Assembly: GCF_002197665.1 (NCBI RefSeq) | Contig: NZ_NBBJ01000007.1 | Coordinates: 31,605-95,604 of the forward strand | From: Sphingomonas mucosissima | GTDB taxonomy: Bacteria; Pseudomonadota; Alphaproteobacteria; Sphingomonadales; Sphingomonadaceae | Length of the DNA: 64,000 bases | Reading direction: 5' to 3' | In this document: positions 7,638 to 17,817 of the stretch, piece by piece | How positions within the stretch are numbered: the stretch's first letter is position 1 | Layout of the letters: each line of letters opens with the position of its first letter | Program-made: the position numbers and the translations under genes | The notes under the pieces: model-generated | Told to the model about the DNA's origin: nothing | The model's input: only the letters and a program-made list of their open reading frames with translations | Database searches by the model: none

Positions 7638-10600
7638 TCAAAACCGCTTGGTCACGCCCAAGAAGTAACGGCGGCCGATCACATCGTACGTGGAAAAGTC
7701 AGTGCTTGCCGGTCCGCCGAAAACCGGCGGCTGCTTGTCGGTGAGGTTGGTCACGCCAGCGCGGAACTCGACGCCCTCACCAGCCTTCAATCGCCCAATC
7801 AGGTCAAAATAATTGACCGATGGCACGCCCGGCGCGCTTCCATTCGCCACGCCGACATTCGCGGAATTGCCCATCGCGTCGATGAAGCGCCACCGCAGGC
7901 TGAGCGACCCGAGATCACCGAACCACGACAGCGTCGTAGCTGCCTTCCACGCCGGATGCGACTGCGAGTAACCGTCAATTTGCAAGTTGCCAATCGTTCC
8001 AGCATAATCAAACGTCGGATCGGAGGGCAGCGTCTGGATCTTGTAATCCAAGACGTAGCTGACAAAGCTGTTGAGCGAGAACGCTCCCGCATTTCCGGCA
8101 TCGACTGTAGCGTCGAACTGGAAATCCAAGCCCGACGTGGAATAGGATCCAAGGTTGAACTGCGGCTCGTTGATGAACGCGAGCAGGCCTGCCGCGTCGC
8201 GGTTGATCAGTGCGCAGTAGCTATTGGTGGGATCGAAACTCGGGTTCTGCCCGCCAAAGTTGAAGCATTGCTGCAAGGCCACCTGGCTCGTTACCCGGCC
8301 AATCGCATCGTCCAGCTTGATATTGTAATAGTCGACCGAAAACGAAAGGTTGCGGAAGAGAGACTTGGCAAACTCGGGCTGGACGACCACGCCGACGGTG
8401 TAGCTGTCGGCGGTTTCCTCCTTCAGGTCCGGGTTCCCGACGCGGAAGGCGGCCGTCAGCGTGCCGGTATAAGCGTAGCTGGAGTAGAGCGAGGAGGGCA
8501 CGCCTTGCGCGATACAGAGTGCCTCCACCTGGCCGGGCGTCACGCCGCTCACCCGCCCGGCCCGCGCAGCGCTGCGCGAATCGCATGGATCGCCAGTTCC
8601 GGTTGCCGGGCTGCCGATTGTACCCGAAACGCCGGCGCGCGGCGCGAACAGTTCGCCCAGACCCGGCGCGCGGATCGCACGAGAATAGCCTCCGCGTGCC
8701 GTGATGCCCCGAACCGGCGTCCAATTCAGCCCTGCCTTGTAGGTGTGAACGCCGCCGACGCGATTATAGTCCGAGTAGCGATAGGCAAGGTCCAGTTCCA
8801 GCGATTGGGCGAAGGCGGTGTCCCGAAGCAGCGGCAGCAGCACCTCGGCATAGACTTCCTTGACCGCGACGTTCCCGGAGGAGGAGCCGCTACCCGACAA
8901 GCCGAGCGTCTCCGGCGCGGCGTAGGTGGTAGCGCCGTTGACAGTTGATGGCACCGGTTGGTTGGCAGGATCGATGTTCGCTTCGAATGAGTTCTTCCGA
9001 TACTCCGCGCCGACCGCAAAACCGGCGTCCCCGCCCGGCAGGGTGAAGAGGTTGCCAGAAAGATTGGCTTGCACCACCGTCTGCTTGTAGTTGTAGAGAT
9101 TGGTGGAATTGCGCAGCAGGTACGCCTTGCACGATTCAGATACGTCTTCGTAGCCGAACGGATTGTATCCGCCGTCGCAGACACTGCGGCCACCATCCGG
9201 TGCTTGCAGCAGAGTGTTGAGGCGGCTGCGGCTATATTGATTGAAGGTCGATTCGGTCTGATCGGTTTCGCCATAGCTGGCATAAACGTCATAGTTGAGG
9301 CTGGTGTCGGTGATTTTGCCCTTCACACCGCCGAGGAACTGGTAAACGTCATAGTCTTCCACAACACGCAGGCGACCAGCGCGCGTGCCGGTGAAATAGT
9401 AGAGCACCGGGTCGTTGGGACGCCGCCTTGCGTTAAGAGCGATACGCAGATCGGGCGTCACGAACGGGTTGCTCGCCGGGACCCGGATTGGATCGACGAT
9501 CGTCTGAAACGTGCCCTGGTCGGAAAGTTGGTCGGTCTTGTAGGTGGCGTAATTGAACTGGCCGTAGATTGTGATGCCAGGCGACACTTCAAATTCACCG
9601 CGCCCGAACGCTGTGTAGCGTTCCAGCGGCAGCTGGATCGTGGAATCGAATACGCTGCGCTGGGTGATGATACCAGCCTCGTCCGCGACATAGCCATAGC
9701 GGGCGGCATCGCGCAGGTTTGATCCGGTGTTCCGCGCGAAGATCGTTCCGTCGCCGTTGACGACTAGCGAACTGGCGCTCGGCGGCAACGGGGCGCGATA
9801 GACGTTCGCGAAAAGGTTGCGATAGGCTGCCACCGCAGCGGCATCGCCGACGCCGAACGGGTTCGTGCCGTCGACAACGAGCGTTCCCGCGGTCGACGCA
9901 AGGCTGCCCGGCCGGTCGGCGAAGAAGGATCGACTGTTGCGAGACGCTTCGTTGCGCTCAAGGTAGGACAGCGAGAGGAATAGCCGCGCGCGATCGTCAC
10001 CCGTGGCCCCGCCCCAAGTGAGCGATCCTTGGTAGTTGGTGCCGTCGCCCTGTTCGGTGACGCCTCCGTCGAATTCTACCTCAAAGCCGCGAAAACGGTT
10101 GTTGAAGCGAAAGTTGACGACGCCGGCGACCGCATCTGAGCCGTAGACAGCGGAGGCGCCGCCCGTGATTGTCTCTACCGACGAGATCAACGCGCTCGAA
10201 ATGGTGTTCAGGTCGATGCCGCCCAGCGCGTCTGATGGCTGCAGCCGTCGTCCATCAAACAACACCAGAGTGCGCGCGGTACCAAGACCGCGAAGGTTGG
10301 CGTTCGAACGGCCTCCGGACGCGGTTGGACCGCCGATGGCGGTCGACGTCGTCTGAGCTCCCTGCGTCGCCTGGAACTGCGGCAGCACGTTCAGCGCCTG
10401 CTCCACCGTTGTCGGGCCGGCGTTCTTGATGAAATCCTCGTCGACGGTGGCGATCGGACTTTCGGCGGTGAAGTCCCGGCGGGCGATGCGTGAGCCCGTG
10501 ATGACGATGTCTCCTCCACCCGCTGTCGGCTCGTCAGCCGTCGCTGGTGCAATCACACCAGCAGGATCAGCAGGCGGTTGCGGGCGCGCTTGCGCATCTT

Positions 10601-10676
10601 GAGCCGATGCGGGCACCGCTGCCAGACAAGCCAGCGTGGACGCGCCCAGCAGCGCGAGCGCCTTCACCTTTTTCAT
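7638..10676 (-). CDS. TonB-dependent outer-membrane receptor (1012 aa)
   Basis: An outer-membrane gated barrel that would take up a bulky ligand using TonB energy. A Sec signal (KALALLGASTLACLAAVPASA) precedes a TonB box-like DIVITGSRI, the plug domain (LRGLGTARTLVLFDGRRL, ITGGASAVYGSDAVAGVV), and a long barrel ending in aromatic F. The start at 10676 has GGAGGGGAAG upstream. It is a clear paralogue of the TBDR at 54049 (same plug wording, e.g. SRI...AESPI, GGASA.YGSDA). Members of this oar-like, large-barrel class in sphingomonads usually sit beside hydrolases, and here they sit beside three esterase-like genes. The ligand may be an ester-containing natural product; inferred. Confidence 0.93.
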   Translation of the reverse strand: MKKVKALALLGASTLACLAAVPASAQDAQARPQPPADPAGVIAPATADEPTAGGGDIVITGSRIARRDFTAESPIATVDEDFIKNAGPTTVEQALNVLPQFQATQGAQTTSTAIGGPTASGGRSNANLRGLGTARTLVLFDGRRLQPSDALGGIDLNTISSALISSVETITGGASAVYGSDAVAGVVNFRFNNRFRGFEVEFDGGVTEQGDGTNYQGSLTWGGATGDDRARLFLSLSYLERNEASRNSRSFFADRPGSLASTAGTLVVDGTNPFGVGDAAAVAAYRNLFANVYRAPLPPSASSLVVNGDGTIFARNTGSNLRDAARYGYVADEAGIITQRSVFDSTIQLPLERYTAFGRGEFEVSPGITIYGQFNYATYKTDQLSDQGTFQTIVDPIRVPASNPFVTPDLRIALNARRRPNDPVLYYFTGTRAGRLRVVEDYDVYQFLGGVKGKITDTSLNYDVYASYGETDQTESTFNQYSRSRLNTLLQAPDGGRSVCDGGYNPFGYEDVSESCKAYLLRNSTNLYNYKQTVVQANLSGNLFTLPGGDAGFAVGAEYRKNSFEANIDPANQPVPSTVNGATTYAAPETLGLSGSGSSSGNVAVKEVYAEVLLPLLRDTAFAQSLELDLAYRYSDYNRVGGVHTYKAGLNWTPVRGITARGGYSRAIRAPGLGELFAPRAGVSGTIGSPATGTGDPCDSRSAARAGRVSGVTPGQVEALCIAQGVPSSLYSSYAYTGTLTAAFRVGNPDLKEETADSYTVGVVVQPEFAKSLFRNLSFSVDYYNIKLDDAIGRVTSQVALQQCFNFGGQNPSFDPTNSYCALINRDAAGLLAFINEPQFNLGSYSTSGLDFQFDATVDAGNAGAFSLNSFVSYVLDYKIQTLPSDPTFDYAGTIGNLQIDGYSQSHPAWKAATTLSWFGDLGSLSLRWRFIDAMGNSANVGVANGSAPGVPSVNYFDLIGRLKAGEGVEFRAGVTNLTDKQPPVFGGPASTDFSTYDVIGRRYFLGVTKRF

Positions 10677-10749
10677 GATTTCTTCCCCTCCTGACTCGGT
10701 CGCGCTGATGCGCAATCCTATGCGGAGGAGATCACCCGACTTTTACAAT

Positions 10750-10765
10750 CAGTCAAGCCTGTCTG
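10750..10765. promoter_or_regulatory. Candidate operator upstream of the TBDR
   Basis: CAGTC-AAGCCT-GTCTG, an imperfect inverted repeat about 75 bp before the TBDR start. On the minus strand it shares TACAG.CAGG and ACTGATTGT with the site before DUF3089, differing by three bases in spacing. Confidence 0.3.
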
Positions 10766-10950
10766 TAAGTCAGCAGGATGTTGGGCGAGCGCCGCAGCAG
10801 CCAAGCTAGCGCCACCTGCATCGGCGTTGCCGCCACGCGTTCGGCGACGTCGGACAGCGTCGCCGATTGCAGCGGATTGAACCCGCCGAGCGGGAAGAAC
10901 GGGACATAGGCGATCCCGTCCTGAGCCAGAGCGTCGATCAACGCATCGTC
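10753..10950 (-). pseudogene. Aldo/keto reductase C-terminal remnant
   Basis: The minus-strand frame reads DDALIDALAQDGIAYVPFF, then a segment ending VALAWLLRRSPNILL, the typical C-terminal third of small aldo/keto reductases of this group. After ILL the expected IPGTSS segment is missing and the frame ends within five codons, close to the TBDR promoter. Upstream of about 10950 similarity is lost. Both ends are therefore truncated. It is a different aldo/keto reductase subgroup from the intact gene at 16623. Confidence 0.7.
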
Positions 10951-11129
10951 GCCAGTGCCGCAGCGGCGAGCGCCGATAACGCTGGGCAGGCAGTCCAGTT
11001 CATGGCCGTCTTCTGCATCGTCTGCTTCGCACGATCTACCCTGCATCAGGTGGCTTGTGGACTTCCGCGCCGCTCAGGGGTGGTCTTCAGGGGAAGGTAC
11101 ATGAAGATCCAGCAGATGGCCTAGTTCAT

Positions 11130-11144
11130 GTTCTGTAAGTGTTC
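11130..11144 (+). promoter_or_regulatory. SOS box (LexA site, GTTC-N7-GTTC)
   Basis: GTTC-TGTAAGT-GTTC fits the LexA-binding direct repeat of alphaproteobacteria exactly; a third GTTC begins at 11124. It ends 52 bp before the ATG of the 30-residue ORF at 11197, a normal place for an operator. Confidence 0.65.
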
Positions 11145-11196
11145 TGTCCTACACGACGCCGTTGTGAGAACTGGTGGCTACGAAAGGAGTCGCACC

Positions 11197-11289
11197 ATGT
11201 TCGTTCTGGATGCCGCCGCGCTTCTGGCGATTGCCGCCGTCATTACCAGCTTCTCGACACTGATCTGGTCGGTTCGACGTAAGCCGTGA
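11197..11289 (+). CDS. Putative SOS-induced small inner-membrane protein (30 aa)
   Basis: A short ORF with a good ribosome binding site (AAAGGAG, seven bases before ATG). The product starts MFVLDAAALLAIAAVI, continues with a further hydrophobic stretch and ends in WSVRRKP: one membrane helix with a positively charged C-terminal end, i.e. N-out/C-in by the positive-inside rule. A canonical alphaproteobacterial SOS box lies 52 bp upstream. Caulobacter SidA, a 29-residue SOS-induced inner-membrane division inhibitor, is the obvious functional analogue, although sequence homology cannot be claimed. It ends 11 bp from the convergent recombinase gene. It could also be a toxin-like or merely conserved small protein. 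Confidence 0.55.
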   Translation: MFVLDAAALLAIAAVITSFSTLIWSVRRKP

Positions 11290-11300
11290 CAAAGTGATTC

Positions 11301-13003
<1,703 letters not shown>

Positions 13004-13007
<4 letters not shown>

Positions 13008-13432
13008 GCCGCCACCTTCTTCCTGAGGCCAAAGAAGGCTGGTCCCGACCAGCGTGTGCCGGTGATCGCGCGGGCGACCTCGCTCAAGGAGCGCCACTCG
13101 CGATTGCCCCAGCGGATCACCTGATCGCTGCCGTCGCCGCTCTCCCCAACAGTAACAACATGCACCCGCCCGCCCCATTCGCGCACCAGCCGCATGCCGG
13201 CGGTTGGGCGGGCGGTTCTGGTTTCTCCGCGGCCGAGCTGATCGAGCAGGCGCGTCGTCTCGCGTGCGTGCCCGCCCAGGCGCCGCGCCTGGATCTCCCA
13301 AGCGAGCGCGAGCCGCAGCAGTTTCGGGCTGATCCTAGGCACTGTGCTACCGGTCTCAGCCACCCAGCGCCGGCGCAGCTGATCCGATGACAGCGCATCA
13401 AGCGCTGCAATCTCCGCTTCGATGTCCATCAT
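13004..13432 (-). CDS. DUF2924 protein
   Basis: A 142-residue protein of the DUF2924 family, small basic proteins found almost always directly upstream of a large serine recombinase. Typical pieces are the N-terminal LDALSSDQLRRRW, the helix ISPKLLRLALAWEIQ, and the C-terminal beta region GREW-like (WGNREWRSLSEVARAITGT, SGPAFFGLR), which resembles a small DNA-binding fold. It overlaps DUF3489 upstream (start codons inside its stop) and the recombinase downstream by 4 bp, so all three are one operon. It is presumably a partner or directionality factor of the recombinase; that role is inferred only from the fixed gene order. Confidence 0.88.
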
Positions 13433-13929
13433 GCCGCATCCACTATGCGGTAGCAGGTGACGCCATCACGTTTGCCCTTGTCCAGCGCACGACCGTTCCT
13501 GCGCAGGCCGGTCAGCGCGGCGCGTGTCGTGTGCGGCAGCCAGCCGGTCGCCTCGACCAGTTCTGTGAGCGTCGCGCCCTCCCCTCGTCCGAGTAGCGCC
13601 AGCACCAGCGCTGCCTTGGTCTGCCTGGGGGCTGCTGCACCAGCCGCCGCATTGGCGCTGATCGGAGGTACGACCTGCTCGATCCCGATCGCCCCTTTGC
13701 CCGTAGCCGTGATGAACATGCCAAAGCGGGCCACCCCGTCGATGCGCCACACGCTTTCAGGAGTGGTTGTCCCGCGTTCTTCAACCAGCCCGCGTTTGAC
13801 CAGCGAGCTCATGGAGCGGGCGATGCCGCCAGGGGGTGCGGTGATCGTGGCGGGCAGCGGATGAAGGCTGCCGCTGTCGCGCTGTGCAGCCTGGCTCAGC
13901 AGGATACGCTGTGTGTCGGTGAGGGTCAT
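13429..13929 (-). CDS. DUF3489 protein (winged-helix-like)
   Basis: A 166-residue protein. The N-terminal half (LTDTQRILLSQAAQRDSGS, then LVKRGLVEER) and the C-terminal half (KAALVLALLGRGEGATL, ATGWLPHTTRAALTGLRRNG) each read as a helix-turn-helix; the second is the DUF3489 signature. The start at 13929 has GGAG seven bases upstream; the longer frame to 13974 lacks support. It is the first gene of the DUF3489-DUF2924-recombinase operon and could bind DNA near the crossover site or regulate the operon. No experimental role is known to me. Confidence 0.88.
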   Translation of the reverse strand: MTLTDTQRILLSQAAQRDSGSLHPLPATITAPPGGIARSMSSLVKRGLVEERGTTTPESVWRIDGVARFGMFITATGKGAIGIEQVVPPISANAAAGAAAPRQTKAALVLALLGRGEGATLTELVEATGWLPHTTRAALTGLRRNGRALDKGKRDGVTCYRIVDAA

Positions 13930-14553
13930 AGGTGGTCTCCGTCTCGGCACCGGCGTCAGTGCCGGTCCCACCACCCAGAGCCCGGTCGATCAGATCGGCC
14001 GGGCATGTGGCCCGGCGCGATCAACGCTGCGGCTCACGAGTGCAGCAATGCTTGGTTGCTGCGAGAAGTCGAGCAGATTGTAGCGGCGAGCAGCAATTCA
14101 CATCCGATCGCCATGCAGTTCGTTGGATGCATAGCCGGCGAGCCGAAGCTCCGTGGAGAGTCCGAAGTGAGCGTTGAATTAACGATTACAATCATACAGT
14201 GGGCGGTGATCGCACAGGCTCCTTTCTTGTGGTTTTGAGCCAGTCGCGTTTTGAAGCGTCTTGATAGACTTTCATCTTCGATCGCCGAACTTACTGCAAT
14301 TTTGCGAGGGCCGCTTGACTATGAAGACCTCGAATTGACGGAGTTGGAAGCGCCACTAACCCTTTCGGTTAGTGAGTTGCAAGCGTCCGCTTTATCCGAC
14401 AACCGGTCGTCCGTTCGAAAAGCCTTACGATAAGTTTCGAGCGTGGTCGCACCACAGGCCGGCGAGCGGGCCGCAAGTCGTCAGGTAGCCGTACGTTAGC
14501 GGCCACTCGGCTCAAGACATTTGAATTGATGCCTACTTACTATGAATTCGCGA
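13930..14553. other. No supported gene; intergenic region of the recombinase operon
   Basis: This holds the promoter side of the DUF3489 operon. A frame from TTG 14251 to 14433 reads protein-like (LSSSIAELTAIL) but lacks a ribosome binding site and a recognisable family. The part from about 14160 is lower in GC than its surroundings. If the recombinase has an attachment site, this is one place to look; no direct repeat with the 10.75-11.3 kb side was seen by eye. Confidence 0.4.
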
Positions 14554-15819
14554 TCATCCGATCAGATCGATTGCTGCGATGTCGCTCGACGAGTCGTTAA
14601 GTTCGCCCTCAATGGCCGCAACGCAGGTGGCCACAGCCAGATCGCCCGTGACGTTGATGACGGTGCGCCACATGTCGAGAATGCGATCGAATGGCAGAAG
14701 GAAGCCGATCACCAGCGCTGTTTGTTCGGGCGTGATGCCGATCACCTCGAGCACGGCGGCCATCAAGAACAGCGAGGCCGAGGGCACTGAAGCCGTTCCG
14801 ATCGATACCAGCATCGTTGTGAACGCGATCGTCGCATAGTCACCGACGCCGAGCGGCACGCCAAAGATCTGCGCCGCGAAGATCGCGACGGCAGCGACGT
14901 ACAGGGCGGTGCCGTCCATGTTGATCGTTGCGCCGAGCGGGATAACCGATGATGCGACGGGACGGCCGACATGCATCCGCTCCACCGCCGCCTCTAACGT
15001 CGCTGGCAAGGTCGCCGCGCTCGAACTGGTCGAGAAGGCGAGCAGTTGCGGCTCGCGGGCAGCCGTAAGGAACCCAAGCAGCGGACGTCTCGCCAGCAGC
15101 CGTACCATCCCGCCGTGCGTTGCGATCATGTGGAGAGCCCCGCCGATGTAGACGACGAACATCAGCCAGAACACGGTGATGAACGCCGACGGCCCCTCAC
15201 TTCCCATTACGGAGGCGACCAGCGCAAACACGCCGATCGGTGCCGCCTCCATCACAATATGCGTGATCCTCAGCATCGCGGACGAGCCGGCCTGGAACAG
15301 TCGGGAAAGGGGCCGAGCCGTTTCCCCGGCGGTCAGCAGTCCTGCACCCAGGAGGATGCCGAAAAAGATAATGGCGAGAATGTCGCCGGATGCGAATGCA
15401 GCGAAGACGTTCTCGGGCACGATTGCCATTAACCGTTCGCCCAGCGGCACCGGCTCGCTCAGCGGGGCCGCCGCGGCTACCCCTTCCAACGTCACGCCGC
15501 GACCCGGCCGAAGGGTGAGTGCGCCGGTGATGCCGAACAGGATCGCGACGAACGTCGTTGCAAGGTACAGCGCCATCGCCTTCAGCCCGATCGAACCGAG
15601 CTTGGCAGGCGCCGGTATGGAGGTGACGCCGGAAACCAGCGTGACGAACACCAAGGGCACGATCAACATGCGGATCATGCGGATGAACAGGTCGCCGACC
15701 CACTGAATCTGCGTCGCGGCCGGTCCCAGCAGCCAGCCGGCGGCAGCGCCCAGCACCAACGCCGCCAAGATCCGTTGCCATAAGGGAATGCTGAACCAGC
15801 CAGTTACAAATCGCTTCAT
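14554..15819 (-). CDS. Dicarboxylate/amino acid:cation symporter (DAACS family)
   Basis: A 421-residue inner-membrane transporter importing glutamate/aspartate or C4-dicarboxylates with protons or sodium. Family marks are the re-entrant loop SSSAATLPATLEA, the substrate/cation motif NMDGTALY, and VASVPSASL-like text (GTASVPSASLFLM), spread over about eight membrane segments plus two hairpins. It starts at ATG 15819; an upstream ATG at 15837 is possible. Length is normal. It is monocistronic: nothing upstream belongs to it. The substrate cannot be settled from the sequence; GltP-like and DctA-like members both fit. Confidence 0.92.
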   Translation of the reverse strand: MKRFVTGWFSIPLWQRILAALVLGAAAGWLLGPAATQIQWVGDLFIRMIRMLIVPLVFVTLVSGVTSIPAPAKLGSIGLKAMALYLATTFVAILFGITGALTLRPGRGVTLEGVAAAAPLSEPVPLGERLMAIVPENVFAAFASGDILAIIFFGILLGAGLLTAGETARPLSRLFQAGSSAMLRITHIVMEAAPIGVFALVASVMGSEGPSAFITVFWLMFVVYIGGALHMIATHGGMVRLLARRPLLGFLTAAREPQLLAFSTSSSAATLPATLEAAVERMHVGRPVASSVIPLGATINMDGTALYVAAVAIFAAQIFGVPLGVGDYATIAFTTMLVSIGTASVPSASLFLMAAVLEVIGITPEQTALVIGFLLPFDRILDMWRTVINVTGDLAVATCVAAIEGELNDSSSDIAAIDLIG

Positions 15820-16139
15820 GCCGGAACGATAGCACAACCCTTGGCCGGCTCAGACTGGTCGGAAACAGAACGACATGGGCCAATCAATGCCAGGCATCAC
15901 ACTTGGACCGAAGCCGTCTAGCAGTAGGTCGACCCAGTATCGAACGTTCCGGGGCTGGTAGCGGCCTGCCCGTAACCAGTCATTCGTTCATGAGGTTTGA
16001 AGAGTCGGGTCGAGAGGTGCGAGCGAGCGAGCGGCGCTGCTAGCACGCAGATTGGTCAACGCTTAATAGCCGCATCAGCGGCCCTCGTGGGCGAGCACGA
16101 TCGCGTGCCACTCAAGCCGACGCGAAGCGTTCAGCTCAC
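15820..16139. other. Intergenic; one copy of a degenerate repeat
   Basis: No gene. At 15973-15993 the text AACCAGTCATTCGTTCATGA resembles AACCGGTCATCCGTTCATC at 18754-18772, both about 10-15 bases after CTGCCCG. This looks like an old dispersed intergenic repeat. Confidence 0.35.
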
Positions 16140-16423
16140 ATGCGGAAGGACAAGGGCAGCGGCATCACCGACGATTACTCGCGTGGTCGGCTCGACAGAT
16201 TTAGATTGGCACTCGCGGTGCTCGCGCGGAGGAGGCAAAGTGGGCCGCGCTGCTCGGAGGCACCAGCTCCTGGCGGACCAACACAATACGCGAGGTGCGG
16301 CACAAAACCTTGCAGGTGGCGCAGACCCGGTTGCGCACGGCGATGAACCGGATCACGCCGAAGGACGATGCTTCGATCGTGGGTGAAGAACTAATCGGCG
16401 CGTTGGAAGAAATTTGTCTCTAG
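16140..16423 (+). pseudogene. Frameshifted hypothetical gene
   Basis: Two adjoining frames both read coding-like. From ATG 16140 the product begins MRKDKGSGITDDYSRGRLDR and runs to about 16225 (LALAVLAR). From there the frame ending at TAG 16423 continues with AEEAKWAALLGGTSSWRTNT and ends IVGEELIGALEEICL. A shift of one base near 16222-16235 (in GCGCGGAGGAGG) joins them into a protein of about 93 residues. Family unknown. Either a decayed gene or a sequencing error; no ribosome binding site is evident at 16140. Confidence 0.4.
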
Positions 16424-16622
16424 CGGCAGGTCATCACCGTCAAGGTCAGCTGAGCGGCGGACGGTTGCAAGCATGAGGCTAAGGCTAGCCTGGCCTACTC
16501 TCGGCGTCGACCCAGGCCCACCTCCGGTCATTCAGGACCTCAAGCGGCTCCCAAGAGCGGACACCCGTTCATCCATGTTTTAGCCTGCTGCAATCATTCT
16601 GGGCGCACCATCAGGCGTTGAT

Positions 16623-17723
16623 TTAGTGCTTCCATGGTCGAATGCGGCTGCAGCCGAAGATCTGCTGCCGCGGCATCTGAAAGATGAAGTAGGGATTGAG
16701 CGTCGGTGGTGCCCCTGCCGTGTCGAGACGGGCCAATTGCTCCAGCGACAGCGCGATGTCGAGCGACGCCGCGTTCTGCGTGACTTGTTCAGGCCGGCTC
16801 GCCCCCATCAGCACCGACGACACGCCCGGCCGCGACGTGACCCAGGCCAATGCGACTTGCGCCATCGGTCGGCCAAGCTCGTCAGCCACGGCACGCAGCT
16901 CGTCGACAATGTGGAAGTTACCCTCAGTGAACAGCATACCTCCATACGGGTTGTCACCGTTCAGGCGGCCGTCGCTGCCGCCGGCGGCCGTCTCGCCACC
17001 CTTGTTCGGCACGCTGCCGGCAGGACCAAAGTCGACGAGCTTCTCGCGGCCGTACTTGCCGGTCAGCATGCCGAAGCCGAGCGGGCTCCAGGCCACCAGC
17101 CCCATGCCCAGCGCCTGTCCGGCCGGCAAGAGGTCTAACTCCACGCCGCGGTCGATCAGCGAATAGCTATATTGAAGGCCAACCGGCTCCGGCAGCCCAT
17201 GAGCGCGCGCGAGCGTTGCGATCTGCGCCGTGTACCATGCTGGTGCGTTCGAGAAGCCATAGTAAAGGATGTCCCCGCGCCGGACCGCATCTGTCAGCGC
17301 GCGGAGCACTTCCTCAGGCGGTGTCGTGCGGTCCCAGACATGAGTCCAGTACAGGTCGATATAATCGGTACCCATGCGCCTGAGCGAGCCTTCCACCCCG
17401 TCGCGGATGTTACGCGCCGAATTACCCCCAGCCAGCGGATTGCCCTCCGCTCGCGAGAAGCCCGACTTGGTCGCAATCACCATCCGATCGCGCTTGCCGC
17501 TGTCGCGCAGAAAGCGGCCGAGCATCGTCTCGCTCTCACCACCTGAGTAGACATCGGCGGTATCGAGGAAATTGCCTCCTGCATCGACATAGGTTTCGAA
17601 GATGCGGCGGGAGGTTGCCTCGTCCGCACCCCAGCGGCCTGCGCCAAACGTCATCGTCCCCAGCGCCAAGGGACTCACGATCAGACCGGATCGTCCAAGC
17701 GTGCGATAATGAGTCAGGTCCAT
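16623..17723 (-). CDS. Aldo/keto reductase
   Basis: A 366-residue NADPH-dependent oxidoreductase of the aldo/keto reductase superfamily reducing aldehydes or ketones. The TIM-barrel motifs are GRSGLIVSPLALGTMTFG, the catalytic Asp/Tyr in DTADVYSGGESE, Lys in IATKSGF and His in LYWTHVWD; NADP-binding residues lie in the C-terminal GASRPEQVTQN. ATG 17723 is preceded by GAGGAGACG. It is divergent from the LysR gene at 17818 with a 94-bp shared promoter region, the usual arrangement in which LysR controls the neighbour. Confidence 0.92.
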   Translation of the reverse strand: MDLTHYRTLGRSGLIVSPLALGTMTFGAGRWGADEATSRRIFETYVDAGGNFLDTADVYSGGESETMLGRFLRDSGKRDRMVIATKSGFSRAEGNPLAGGNSARNIRDGVEGSLRRMGTDYIDLYWTHVWDRTTPPEEVLRALTDAVRRGDILYYGFSNAPAWYTAQIATLARAHGLPEPVGLQYSYSLIDRGVELDLLPAGQALGMGLVAWSPLGFGMLTGKYGREKLVDFGPAGSVPNKGGETAAGGSDGRLNGDNPYGGMLFTEGNFHIVDELRAVADELGRPMAQVALAWVTSRPGVSSVLMGASRPEQVTQNAASLDIALSLEQLARLDTAGAPPTLNPYFIFQMPRQQIFGCSRIRPWKH

Positions 17724-17817
17724 GGTTCGCGTCTCCTCGTTCATTACTGAGCTAGCCGCGAAGTTGTGTTTCGATTAGCCGTTGCAGACCGTAAGGGCTT
17801 GTGAGCATCATGCAGCA

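Noticed and set aside
7635..8948. 437-codon plus-strand frame
   Set aside because: Antisense shadow of the TBDR at 7638-10676; Arg-rich and without motifs. The same applies to 35303-36694 and 37404-38939 opposite phoD and its receptor.
14251..14433. 60-codon frame starting with TTG
   Set aside because: Reads mildly protein-like but has no ribosome binding site, partner or recognisable family.
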